Source: Paraburkholderia susongensis
GTDB lineage: Bacteria > Pseudomonadota > Gammaproteobacteria > Burkholderiales > Burkholderiaceae
Direction of reading: 5' to 3'
Assembly: GCF_900177725.1 (NCBI RefSeq)
Contig: NZ_FXAT01000005.1
Span: forward strand, 62,001 to 126,000
Length of the DNA stretch: 64,000 nt
In this document: piece after piece, positions 1 through 8,223 of the stretch
How the letters are laid out: each line of letters begins with the position of its first letter
Numbering within the stretch: the stretch's first letter is position 1
Notes under the pieces: model-generated
Databases searched by the model: none
The model's input: the letters and a program-made list of their open reading frames with translations, nothing else
What the model was told of the DNA's origin: nothing
Translations under genes and position numbers: made by a program

Positions 1-2
1 AC

Positions 3-899
3 TCGCCCGTGGTCACGCCGTTCACCAGAAACCTTCTTCCCGATCGCGACCGCTACGTCCGTCATTGCCGATGGCTTATCGAGCAGGACGTCGGGCTCGC
101 TGTTTTCGGCACCAACTCGGAAGCCAATTCGCTCGCGGTCAGCGAGAAGATGAAACTGCTCGAAACACTCGTGGACGCGGACATTCCGCTCGATCGCCTG
201 ATGCCGGGCACCGGCTGCTCGGCACTCACCGACACGGTCGAGCTGACGCGCCATGCGCTTTCGCTAGGGGTGAACCATGTGCTGATGCTGCCGCCGTTCT
301 ACTACAAGGGCGTCACCGATGAAGGCCTGTTCCGCAGCTATGCGCAGATCATCGAGCGCGTGGGTTCAAACGCGCTGCGCATTTACCTGTATCACATCCC
401 GCCCGTGACGCAGGTGCCGATCAGCCTCGCGCTCATCGAGCGGCTGCTCGCCGCTTTCCCAGGCGTGATCGCCGGCGTGAAGGACAGTTCAGGCGACTGG
501 AGCAACACCCGGGCGATGCTCGAACGCTTCCAGCCGCAGGGCTTCGATGTGTTCGCCGGCAGTGAAAACTTCCTGCTGGCCACGATGCGCGCGGGTGGCG
601 TCGGCTGTATCACGGCGACCGGCAACGTCAATCCGGCGGCGATCGTGCAGTTGTATCGCCACTGGCAATCGGCCGACGCCGATGCCCGTCAGGCGGAACT
701 CGATGCGACGCGTGCGGTGTTCGCGCGGTTCCCGATGATTCCCGCGCTCAAGGCAGCGATCGGCGTGTACTCGAACGAGCCCGATTGGGGCGTCGTACGT
801 CCTCCTCTCGTCGATCTGACGCCGGCGCAATGCGATGCGCTCGCCGGCGCGCTCCGCGAAAACGGCTTCTCGATGCCGGGGCTCGAAGTCAACGCCTGA
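3..899 (+). CDS. dihydrodipicolinate synthase/N-acetylneuraminate lyase family aldolase (5' end outside window)
   Basis: This is a class I TIM-barrel aldolase of the DHDPS/NAL family. Reading in frame from base 3 gives S-P-V-V-T-P-F, the usual N-terminal motif, so the true start lies left of the window and the internal GTG at base 9 is not the start. The active-site Tyr lies in LYHIPP and the Schiff-base Lys in GVKDSSGDW; the phosphate-loop-like GTNSEAN replaces the usual GTTGE. The family includes DHDPS itself and 2-keto-3-deoxy sugar-acid aldolases or dehydratases. Because lactonase and dehydratase genes follow, cleavage or dehydration of a 2-keto-3-deoxy sugar acid is the likelier role; this is an inference. 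A strong terminator follows at 917. Confidence 0.85.
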   Translation, partial: SPVVTPFTRNLLPDRDRYVRHCRWLIEQDVGLAVFGTNSEANSLAVSEKMKLLETLVDADIPLDRLMPGTGCSALTDTVELTRHALSLGVNHVLMLPPFYYKGVTDEGLFRSYAQIIERVGSNALRIYLYHIPPVTQVPISLALIERLLAAFPGVIAGVKDSSGDWSNTRAMLERFQPQGFDVFAGSENFLLATMRAGGVGCITATGNVNPAAIVQLYRHWQSADADARQAELDATRAVFARFPMIPALKAAIGVYSNEPDWGVVRPPLVDLTPAQCDALAGALRENGFSMPGLEVNA

Positions 900-916
900 T
901 GTAGTGCGGAATCACC

Positions 917-946
917 CGCCGGCTGCATTCGCAACCGGCGTTTTTT
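917..946 (+). terminator. Rho-independent terminator after the aldolase gene
   Basis: CGCCGG and CCGGCG form a perfect 6-bp outer stem (917-922 with 935-940) with further pairing inside, followed at once by six T residues (941-946). It lies 18 bases after the aldolase stop and ends plus-strand transcription before the convergent gene. Confidence 0.85.
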
Positions 947-967
947 GCGTCAGTTATCGCGTCGACC

Positions 968-2134
968 TCACGCCCAGTCGTCGAGCGCGTATTCGTCGAG
1001 CGCCGCTTCATCGAAGTCGAAGCCGAGGCCGGGTCCGGTCGGCACGACCAGCTCGCCGTCCGCGAACGACAGTTGCTTATCCACCAGCCGACGGAAATTC
1101 AGCACCTGATCGTCAGGAAAGAATTCGACATAGCGCGCATTGGGCGTCGACGCGACGAGATGCACGTGCAGATCGTGGAACCAGTGCGGGCACATCGTGA
1201 CACCCACGGCCGCGGCCGACGCCGCAATGCGTCGCCATTCGCTGATTCCGCCGCATACCGCCGCGTCCGACTGAAGGATCACGGCCGCGCGCTTGTCGAG
1301 CAGGGCCTGGTGCCGCCAGCGCCCCGTTTCTATCTCACCGGTCGCCACATTCACCGGCGTGCGCCGGCTCAGTTGCGCATGGCTTTCGATGTCATCGGGA
1401 CTGAAGGGCTCCTCTATCCAGTACGGGTTGTACGGCTCGTACCGGCGCATGTATTCGAGCGCGGTTGGAACGTCGGACCAGGCGTTGTTGGCATCGAGCA
1501 TCAGCAGCACGTCGTCGCCGACCGCTTCTCGCGCCGCCCTGATGCGCGCCTCCTCGCCACGCGGATCGAGCCGCCCCACCTTCATCTTCACGGCGCGAAA
1601 TCCCGACGCGACGTAGGCCGCCATCTCCTCGCCGAGATGCTCCGGGGTCTTGCCTTCGAGGTAGTAACCGCCGCTGGCATAGGCCGGCACGGTGGCGCTA
1701 GAAGTGCCGCCGAGATAGCGGCTCAACGGCAGGCCCGACGCGCGGGCATTGCGGTCCCACAACGCGATGTCGATGATGGACAGAGCCCGCATGACCGAGC
1801 CCGCGCGCCCTTGCAGCAAGGATTCGTCGTACATCGCGCACCACGAGCCTTCGACATCGAGCGCGCAGCGCCCGAGCAACAACGGTGCAAACAGTTCGCG
1901 CACCGCATACGTGACCAGCATGCCGGCGCGGTTGCCGCCGTAGCAGAAGCCGATGCCGTAGTAATCATCGGCTGTCCTCACGCGCACGACCGTGTAGTCG
2001 CGGGCCGTGACGAGACGGGTCGAGAACGCCGTGTGGCGATCGAGCGGCACGCGGATGGTGCGCGCCTCCACCGAAACGATGCGCGCACGCGCCTGATAAC
2101 CGGTTTGCCCAGCTTCAACGTTGATGCTTCTCAT
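968..2134 (-). CDS. enolase-superfamily sugar-acid dehydratase (mandelate racemase subgroup)
   Basis: This 388-residue protein has the mandelate racemase/muconate lactonizing enzyme architecture: an N-terminal capping domain, then a barrel. The KMKVG segment carries the K-x-K base pair near residue 185; the metal ligands are Asp in LMLDANN, Glu in WIEEPF and Glu in ATGEIE; PHWFHDLH supplies the C-terminal His. The family abstracts the proton alpha to a carboxylate and usually dehydrates aldonic or aldaric acids to 2-keto-3-deoxy acids. It converges with the aldolase and lies upstream of MFS carriers on the same strand, which fits a sugar-acid catabolic operon. The exact substrate cannot be read from sequence. 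Confidence 0.85.
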   Translation of the reverse strand: MRSINVEAGQTGYQARARIVSVEARTIRVPLDRHTAFSTRLVTARDYTVVRVRTADDYYGIGFCYGGNRAGMLVTYAVRELFAPLLLGRCALDVEGSWCAMYDESLLQGRAGSVMRALSIIDIALWDRNARASGLPLSRYLGGTSSATVPAYASGGYYLEGKTPEHLGEEMAAYVASGFRAVKMKVGRLDPRGEEARIRAAREAVGDDVLLMLDANNAWSDVPTALEYMRRYEPYNPYWIEEPFSPDDIESHAQLSRRTPVNVATGEIETGRWRHQALLDKRAAVILQSDAAVCGGISEWRRIAASAAAVGVTMCPHWFHDLHVHLVASTPNARYVEFFPDDQVLNFRRLVDKQLSFADGELVVPTGPGLGFDFDEAALDEYALDDWA

Positions 2135-2191
2135 AGCAGTAGTTCGACTCGAAAAAGTGACGATGCTCGCGTGACCGATCGTGCGGCCCCA

Positions 2192-3484
2192 CTATGCGGC
2201 GGTGGTGGGCGTCCCGACGGACTCGGCCGGCGCACGCCGGCCGATGACCAGCAGCATGGCCAGCACGCCGATCAGATCGACCGCCGCGCCGAGCATGAAG
2301 CCGCTGCTGTAGCCGCCAAAGTACTGAACCGCCAGACCCATCATGGTCGGGCCGACGATGCCCGAAATGTTGCTCAAGAGGTGAACGAAGCCGCTTACGC
2401 CGCCGAGATGTCTGCCCGGCACGAGTTCATGCATGATGGCCCAGCACGCTTGCGACGAGGCCGTCAGGAACAGCACGGCGAACGCGACGAGCAGTACGGC
2501 GGGCGTCACGGAATCAACGAGGCTGACGCCCACAAGGGCGAGACCCGACAGCGCGAGCGGCACGATCGCCGAGACCTTGCGCGCGAGCAGCTTGTTGCTC
2601 ACGCGCTTGAAATACGCGTCGGCGACGAGGCCGCCGCCGAAATAGCCGATCCCGCCACATGCCCACGGCACCGCGCTCAAAAAGCTCATCTGCTTCATGT
2701 CGAGATGCAGCGCGTTGGTGAAATAGCTCGGCATCCACGAAATGAACACGAACAACGTGTAGTTCACCGCGAACAGGCCGACGCCGAGCGCAAGCGTGCT
2801 CGGACGAAACAGATAGCCGCGCAGCGGCGTGCTTTCGTCGTCACCTTCTGCCGGATGCGCCGCGTTACGGCTCGCTTCGACCATCTCTCGTTCGGCTTCG
2901 CCGACCCACGCGCTTTGCGCCGGCTTGTCGGTCGCGAACAGACGCCAGGCGACGATCCACGCGAGCCCGAACACCGCGATAATCACAAACGAGGTGCGCC
3001 AGCCGTAGGCGATGGCGATCAGTCCGACCACCGGCCCCGCGATCGCGCTGCCTACCGTCTGCCCCGAAAACGTGAAGCCGACCATCGTCGCGGTTTCATG
3101 CCGGGGAAACCAGTTGGTGATGGTCCGGTTGGTCGTCGAATTCATCGGGCCTTCGCCGAAGCCGAACAGCGCCCTGGAGACCAGCAGCGTGCCGAAGCCA
3201 GTCGCGGCCGCAGTCAACCCGCAGAGAATGGACCATGCACCCATTGCCCACGAAAACACCCTGCGTGGTCCGTACCTGTCGGCAAGTTGCCCGCCGACGA
3301 ATGCGAAAATGGAATAGCCGAAGAAAAAACTGCTGAACACCACACCGAGTTGCGATGGTGAAAGAGCCAGTTCCTTGTTCAGAACAGGCGCTACTACGCC
3401 AAGCGCCGCCCGGTCCATGTAATTGATCGCGCCCGCGATGAACAGCAGTAATGCGATCACGTAACGATACTTCCCAGTCTTCAT
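2192..3484 (-). CDS. MFS transporter, anion:cation symporter family (sugar acids)
   Basis: This 430-residue inner-membrane carrier shows about 12 hydrophobic segments. Its opening includes INYMDRAALGVVAPVL, typical of the ACS family of hexuronate/galactonate permeases, and GGQLADRYGPRRVF is the loop 2-3 MFS motif. It probably imports an aldonate, aldarate or hexuronate with protons. It sits between an enolase-superfamily dehydratase and a second ACS carrier on the same strand. The ATG follows an AGAGAC ribosome site. The substrate is inferred from neighbours only. Confidence 0.85.
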   Translation of the reverse strand: MKTGKYRYVIALLLFIAGAINYMDRAALGVVAPVLNKELALSPSQLGVVFSSFFFGYSIFAFVGGQLADRYGPRRVFSWAMGAWSILCGLTAAATGFGTLLVSRALFGFGEGPMNSTTNRTITNWFPRHETATMVGFTFSGQTVGSAIAGPVVGLIAIAYGWRTSFVIIAVFGLAWIVAWRLFATDKPAQSAWVGEAEREMVEASRNAAHPAEGDDESTPLRGYLFRPSTLALGVGLFAVNYTLFVFISWMPSYFTNALHLDMKQMSFLSAVPWACGGIGYFGGGLVADAYFKRVSNKLLARKVSAIVPLALSGLALVGVSLVDSVTPAVLLVAFAVLFLTASSQACWAIMHELVPGRHLGGVSGFVHLLSNISGIVGPTMMGLAVQYFGGYSSGFMLGAAVDLIGVLAMLLVIGRRAPAESVGTPTTAA

Positions 3485-3556
3485 TTGTCTCTAATCCATA
3501 GAATTGAGGACGCCGAATCTTGTCGTCCGGCATTTCGCTCTGGTGTCACGCGGGAA

Positions 3557-4864
3557 CTACCTGTTGACGAGCTTCGCGGGAAGCTGCGTCAGGATCAGAC
3601 ATGCGGAGACAATCAGCGACCCCGCTATCAGGAACAGGCTTGAATCAAGTGAATGAGTGACCGTTTTCAGCCACCCCACCAGCGCGGGACTTGCGAATCC
3701 CGCCAGATTGCCCGTCGAGTTGATCAAGGCAATGCCGGCGGCCGCACCGGTGCCCCCAAGAAAGGACGTGGGCAACGCCCAGAACATCGGAAGCGCCGTG
3801 ATCACGCCCGAAGCGGCAAGCGTCAGACCGAGCATCGCAATATAGGTATTGTTGCCCGCGTAGGCGCACGTCACGAAACCCGCGGCCGCCACGCATTGCG
3901 GCACCACCACGTGCCAGCGGCGCTCACGCGTGCGGTCCGCGCTGCGGCCGACCACCATCATCAGAATCAAGGCTGCCAGATAGGGCACGACGGTGAGCAT
4001 GCCGATCGTGAAAGGGTCCGTGACACCCGAACTCTTGATGATGGTCGGCTGCCAGAAGCCAACCGCATAAGAGCCCATCACGATACCGAAGAGAATCGTG
4101 CACAAGGTCCACACTTTGAGCGACGTGAAGACCTGACGTACGGAACCATGACTTTTTGTGCGCGCTTCCGCATCGATTTCCGCTGCGATGAAATCGCGGT
4201 CCTCGACCGGCAGCCACTTTGCGTCCTTCACGCGGTCGTCGAGGAACCAGAAAATCACGGCGCCGAGAATCAGCGCGGGGATAGCTTCCAGAATGAACAA
4301 CCACTGCCAGCCGGCAAGCCCCGCGCTCCCCGCCAGGCGCTGCATGATGAAACCCGATATCGGGCCGCCGACGATGCCAGCCACCGGATTGCCCGCCATC
4401 AGGAAAGCGATCATCTTGCCGCGCCGGTGCGACGGAAACCAGTAGGTGAGATACAACACCAGCCCCGGGAAAAAGCCCGCTTCCGCGACGCCCAGAAAGA
4501 AACGCAATACGTAAAACATCGGAGGCGACGTGACCCACGCGGTCGCAGCCGAGAGCACGGCCCAGGTGAGCATGATCCGGGCGATCCAGCGGCGCGCGCC
4601 GAGCCGGTGCAGAAGCAGGTTACTCGGCACCTCGAAGAGGAAATATCCGACGAAAAAGATGCCGGCGCCGAAGCCGTATATCGCCTCGCTGAAGTTCAGA
4701 TCGCTGAGCATCTGGAGCTTGGCGAAGCCCACGTTGACCCGATCCAGATAGGCAACCACGTAGCAGACGAACAGCAAGGGCATGAAGCGCCATGTCACGC
4801 GCGAATAGATCGAGTTGCTTGCCGCGCTTGCGGTGATTGGTATTGCCGGGCTTCGGGTACTCAA
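3557..4864 (-). CDS. MFS transporter, ACS family (tartrate/phthalate-permease-like)
   Basis: This 435-residue carrier of the anion:cation symporter family begins with a cytosolic stretch and then FVCYVVAYLDRVNVGFA, the TM1 signature shared by tartrate, phthalate and 4-hydroxyphenylacetate permeases. The start is probably TTG at 4864: GGAG lies eight bases upstream, and the ATG 17 bases further upstream is out of frame. It is a second sugar-acid carrier next to the 2192 gene and directly downstream of a UxaA-type dehydratase, so the two may have split substrate ranges or directions. The organic-acid assignment is by family only. Confidence 0.8.
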   Translation of the reverse strand: MSTRSPAIPITASAASNSIYSRVTWRFMPLLFVCYVVAYLDRVNVGFAKLQMLSDLNFSEAIYGFGAGIFFVGYFLFEVPSNLLLHRLGARRWIARIMLTWAVLSAATAWVTSPPMFYVLRFFLGVAEAGFFPGLVLYLTYWFPSHRRGKMIAFLMAGNPVAGIVGGPISGFIMQRLAGSAGLAGWQWLFILEAIPALILGAVIFWFLDDRVKDAKWLPVEDRDFIAAEIDAEARTKSHGSVRQVFTSLKVWTLCTILFGIVMGSYAVGFWQPTIIKSSGVTDPFTIGMLTVVPYLAALILMMVVGRSADRTRERRWHVVVPQCVAAAGFVTCAYAGNNTYIAMLGLTLAASGVITALPMFWALPTSFLGGTGAAAGIALINSTGNLAGFASPALVGWLKTVTHSLDSSLFLIAGSLIVSACLILTQLPAKLVNR

Positions 4865-4966
4865 GGGGTTGTCTCCACCATTGGATTCGACTAGCTACAG
4901 GGCGACGGCATTTTTTGTTGTTGTAAATGGCCGCTCGCCTTCGCGACGCGTTGAGTCACTCCAGAC

Positions 4967-6514
4967 TCAACTCATGATGCCGATCTGCCACGGCACGAAT
5001 TCGTGGTCACCGAGCCCGAGCATTTCGCTTTTCGTGCGCTCGCCCGACGCGGCCGCGAGAATGGCATCGAAGATCTTCTGGCCCGTGCTTTGAATCGACG
5101 CAACGCCATCGAGGATCCCACCGCAATTCAGATCCATGTCTTCGGTCAGACGGCTGTACATCGGTGTATTGGTGGCGAGCTTCAGCGATGGCACGGGCTT
5201 CGCGCCGAACATCGAACCGCGTCCCGTGGTGAAGGCGATCAGATTCGCGCCGCCTGCAATCTGACCCGTCGCGGAGACGGGGTCGAAACCGGGCGTGTCC
5301 ATGAACACGAGTCCATGCTGCTTCACCGGCTCGGCATATCGATACACTTCCATGAGCGGACCGGTGCCGCCTTTCATCGCGGATCCGATCGACTTTTCGA
5401 AGATGTTCGCCAGTCCGCCCACCTGATTGCCCGGGCTGACCCGGCCGTTGATCTGAACGTCCCGGCCGACCGAATACTCGTCTTTCCACCAGCCGATCCG
5501 CTCGACCAGCTTTTCGCCAACTTCGCGGCTGACCGCACGCCGCGTAAGCGTATGTTCCACGCCGTAGATTTCGGGCGTTTCGGACAGGATCGCCGTGCCG
5601 CCATGACGGACCAGCAGGTCCATCGCCGCACCGAGCGAAGGATTGGCGGTGATCGACGAAAAACCGTCCGAGCCGCCGCATTGCAGACCGATCTTCAGGT
5701 GGCTCGCGGAAACCGTCGTGCGCTTGACGCGGTTGGCAGCCGGTAACAGCGCCTTGACCGCCGCCACGCCAGCCTCGATGGTCCGGCGCGTGCCACCGCT
5801 CTCCTGCATGATGAACGTGTGCAGCCGCGAATCAGCCTTCAGACCTTCCTGATCCATCAGTCCGGCCAGCTGGTTGCGCTCGCATCCCAGCCCGACGATC
5901 AACGCAGCGGCGAGATTGGGATGGCGCGCATAACCCGCCATCGTCCGGCGCAGCAGCGCCATCGGTTCGCCGCTCATTTCCATGCCGCAACCGATCGAGT
6001 GCGTAAATGCGACCACGCCGTCCACGTTCGGGTAGTCCGCTAGCCGTTCCGGCGTAAACCATTCGGCGATCTTATGAGCGACCGTGGCCGAACAATTGAC
6101 GGTGGACAGCACACCGATGTAATTGCGCGTAGCGACCTCGCCGTTCTCCCGCACGATTCCCTGGAATGTGGCGCGCCCGGCTTCGGGCACCATCTCGACG
6201 GCCCGGTAGTCCGCGCCAAAAGCATAGTCCCGGTCGAACTCGCGAAACTCGACGTTATGGCTATGGACCATCGTGCCCGGTGCGATGTCCGTCGCCGCGA
6301 AACCGATCACCACGTTGTATTTGCGAACCGGCTCGCCTTTCCTGATCGGCGTCGCCGCGATCTTGTAACCCGCGGCCACCTGGCTGCGGCAAACAAAATC
6401 TTCCGCTGGAACCGGCGTACCGATTGCAACATCGATGCGCGCAATGACCACATTGTCATCGGCATGCAGCCGGATCACCGGGCCCGTTACGTTCCTGCTC
6501 GTCGTCTCAGTCAT
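4967..6514 (-). CDS. UxaA/GarD family sugar-acid dehydratase (altronate/galactarate dehydratase type)
   Basis: This 515-residue enzyme carries an N-terminal SAF-like domain (about residues 1-100) fused to the altronate/galactarate dehydratase core, which includes the segment QCGGSDGFSS. Family members dehydrate altronate, galactarate or related acids to 2-keto-3-deoxy acids using a divalent metal. The frame is open to 6682, but ATG 6514 is preceded by an AAGGG site about ten bases upstream and gives the normal family N-terminus, so I choose it. It is divergent from the SMP-30 lactonase gene across about 236 bases, which suggests shared control of lactone hydrolysis and acid dehydration. Confidence 0.85.
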   Translation of the reverse strand: MTETTSRNVTGPVIRLHADDNVVIARIDVAIGTPVPAEDFVCRSQVAAGYKIAATPIRKGEPVRKYNVVIGFAATDIAPGTMVHSHNVEFREFDRDYAFGADYRAVEMVPEAGRATFQGIVRENGEVATRNYIGVLSTVNCSATVAHKIAEWFTPERLADYPNVDGVVAFTHSIGCGMEMSGEPMALLRRTMAGYARHPNLAAALIVGLGCERNQLAGLMDQEGLKADSRLHTFIMQESGGTRRTIEAGVAAVKALLPAANRVKRTTVSASHLKIGLQCGGSDGFSSITANPSLGAAMDLLVRHGGTAILSETPEIYGVEHTLTRRAVSREVGEKLVERIGWWKDEYSVGRDVQINGRVSPGNQVGGLANIFEKSIGSAMKGGTGPLMEVYRYAEPVKQHGLVFMDTPGFDPVSATGQIAGGANLIAFTTGRGSMFGAKPVPSLKLATNTPMYSRLTEDMDLNCGGILDGVASIQSTGQKIFDAILAAASGERTKSEMLGLGDHEFVPWQIGIMS

Positions 6515-6668
6515 CAAACATTGCCCTTCGAGAAATGGGGCGTCGGGCGGCCAAAACAACCGCTCGACGGGTAATCGCTTTCCTACAGAAGCTCTACGTC
6601 GCCGCGTCAATTTTTTAGATCCGGGAATTTCAGGCATATTATGGTACTTCCTCGCAGGATTCAAGAGA

Positions 6669-6676
6669 AAGCGCTT
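6669..6676. promoter_or_regulatory. possible LacI-type operator core between the divergent dehydratase and lactonase genes
   Basis: AAGCGCTT is a perfect 8-bp palindrome flanked by GA on the left and ACTC on the right, resembling LacI/GalR-family operator cores. A TATACT hexamer at 6690-6695 could be the -10 of the plus-strand lactonase gene, which would place the palindrome in the -35 zone. No LacI-family gene is in the window, so the regulator would have to lie elsewhere. This is a weak single-site observation. Confidence 0.3.
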
Positions 6677-6750
6677 ACTCATTTCCGGTTATACTCGGCG
6701 TCACGCTGCCGCATAGGCGGCAATGCCGGGCACCCGAACAGGAGATTCAG

Positions 6751-7689
6751 ATGTGGCAACAAGCTGAGCGATACCCCGATCCCCGGGTCATTTCGCTAGA
6801 CCCTTCCTTCGATAAATACCGCGTGGCCTTTTCGGCTGTCGAACGCCTGGCCACCGGCTACCGGTGGACCGAGGGTCCAGTCTGGTTCGGCGATGGACGC
6901 TACCTGCTGTGGAGCGACATCCCAAACAACCAGATGCTGAAATGGGAAGAGGAAACGGGCGTAGTCAGCGTGTTTCGCAAGCCTTCGAACTACGCGAACG
7001 GCAATACCCGCGACCGGCAGGGGCGGCTCGTTACCTGCGAGCATGGTCGCCGCGTCACACGCACCGAATACGACGGCAGCATCACCGTCCTTCTCGATTC
7101 TTTCGAAGGCAAGCGGCTCAATTCCCCCAACGACCTGGTCGTGAAGTCGGACGGCTCGATCTGGTTCACCGATCCGCCGATGGGCATCGCCGGGCACTAC
7201 GAAGGCATCAAGGCGGAACAGGAACTGCCGCACTCCGTGTATCGGATCGATGGCGTGACGGGCGAAGCGTCCGTCGTCACTCGCGATCTGAAAGGGCCCA
7301 ACGGCCTGTGCTTTTCACCCGACGAGAAGCTGCTTTACATCATCGAATCGCGCGGCGTACCGAACCGGATGATCCACGTTTATGAAATGGAAGCAGACGG
7401 CCGCCGGATCGCTCGGGGCCGCATGTTCTACGACGCGGGCGCCGGCACGATCGACGGAATGCGCGCGGACATCGACGGCAATCTGTGGTGCGGCTGGGGC
7501 ATGGGCAATGACGAACTCGATGGTGTCATGGTCATTTCGCCGCAAGGAAAATTGATTGGCCGAATCGCCCTGCCCGAGCGCTGCGCGAATCTGTGTTTTG
7601 GCGGTCGCGCGCGTAACCGGCTGTTCATGGCGTCGTCGCAGTCCATTTATGCGGTGCACGTCAATACGCAAGGCGCGCTGGGCGGATAA
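6751..7689 (+). CDS. SMP-30/gluconolactonase family lactonase
   Basis: This 312-residue six-bladed propeller protein is of the SMP-30/gluconolactonase/LRE family. Motifs visible are EGPVW (metal-ligand Glu), NSPNDLVV and WFTDPP, with a later GTIDGMRADIDGNLW that supplies the conserved Asp. The family hydrolyses sugar lactones to aldonic acids in the cytosol. ATG 6751 follows AGGAGATTCAG, a textbook ribosome site. It is divergent to the UxaA-type dehydratase and upstream of glcG-glcB. The likely role is opening a sugar lactone produced by a sugar dehydrogenase that is not in the window; the specific sugar is unknown. Confidence 0.88.
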   Translation: MWQQAERYPDPRVISLDPSFDKYRVAFSAVERLATGYRWTEGPVWFGDGRYLLWSDIPNNQMLKWEEETGVVSVFRKPSNYANGNTRDRQGRLVTCEHGRRVTRTEYDGSITVLLDSFEGKRLNSPNDLVVKSDGSIWFTDPPMGIAGHYEGIKAEQELPHSVYRIDGVTGEASVVTRDLKGPNGLCFSPDEKLLYIIESRGVPNRMIHVYEMEADGRRIARGRMFYDAGAGTIDGMRADIDGNLWCGWGMGNDELDGVMVISPQGKLIGRIALPERCANLCFGGRARNRLFMASSQSIYAVHVNTQGALGG

Positions 7690-7718
7690 GCCGCGTCGCC
7701 GCAAAGAAACCTCTCCCG

Positions 7719-7740
7719 GCCACCGGCACGCACCGGTGGC
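7719..7740 (+). other. stem-loop between lactonase gene and glcG
   Basis: GCCACCGG and CCGGTGGC form a perfect 8-bp stem around a 6-base loop. No T run follows, so it is not a classical terminator. It may protect the lactonase mRNA end or reduce read-through into glcG. Confidence 0.5.
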
Positions 7741-7777
7741 GACACTTCACTTCAACACCTGACTTGATAACGCTGAC

Positions 7778-8182
7778 ATGCAAAGCAAATCCGTATTGAC
7801 CGTTGTGGAAGCGACGCGAATTCTCGAAGCGGCGCGCGCGGAAGCAGAAAAGAACCAGTGGGCTGTCACCATCGCGGTCGTGGATGACGGAGGCCATCTG
7901 CTGGCTCTGCTGCGCCTCGATGGCTGTGCGCCGATAGGCGCATACATCGCGACTGAAAAGGCGCGCACGGCAGCGCTCGGCCGGCGTGAATCGAAGCAGT
8001 ACGAAGACATGATCAACGGCGGCCGGACCGCGTTCCTGAGCGCGCCGCTGGCCGGCACGCTGGAAGGCGGTGTGCCCGTCATGGTCGGCGGGCACGTGGT
8101 GGGCGCGGTGGGCGTGTCCGGTGTCAAGCCGGATCAGGATTCGCAAGTGGCGCGAACCGCGGCAATCAGCCTCAACGGCTGA
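7778..8182 (+). CDS. glcG: GlcG/HbpS family heme-binding-like protein
   Basis: This 134-residue protein is of the GlcG/HbpS fold, with the typical opening LTVVEATRILEAARAEAEKN and the internal IAVVDDGGHLLAL and GVPVMVGGHVVGAVGVSG. The family accompanies glycolate oxidase and malate synthase genes (glc operons); HbpS homologues bind haem, but the role of GlcG is not established. It ends 41 bases before the glcB start on the same strand, which supports the name. The ribosome site before ATG 7778 is weak. Confidence in the family is high, in the function low. Confidence 0.8.
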   Translation: MQSKSVLTVVEATRILEAARAEAEKNQWAVTIAVVDDGGHLLALLRLDGCAPIGAYIATEKARTAALGRRESKQYEDMINGGRTAFLSAPLAGTLEGGVPVMVGGHVVGAVGVSGVKPDQDSQVARTAAISLNG

Positions 8183-8223
8183 GTAATGAGTATCTGGAGT
8201 ATCTGAAACTGTTGGAGCACATG

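Noticed and set aside
1073..3361. Long plus-strand open frame of 762 codons opposite the dehydratase and MFS genes
   Set aside because: It is Arg/His/Ala-rich with no domain, no ribosome site and lies antisense to two well-supported genes; this is a typical shadow in G+C-rich DNA.
7719..7740. Rho-independent terminator after the lactonase gene
   Set aside because: The stem is perfect but no T run follows, so it is recorded only as a stem-loop.
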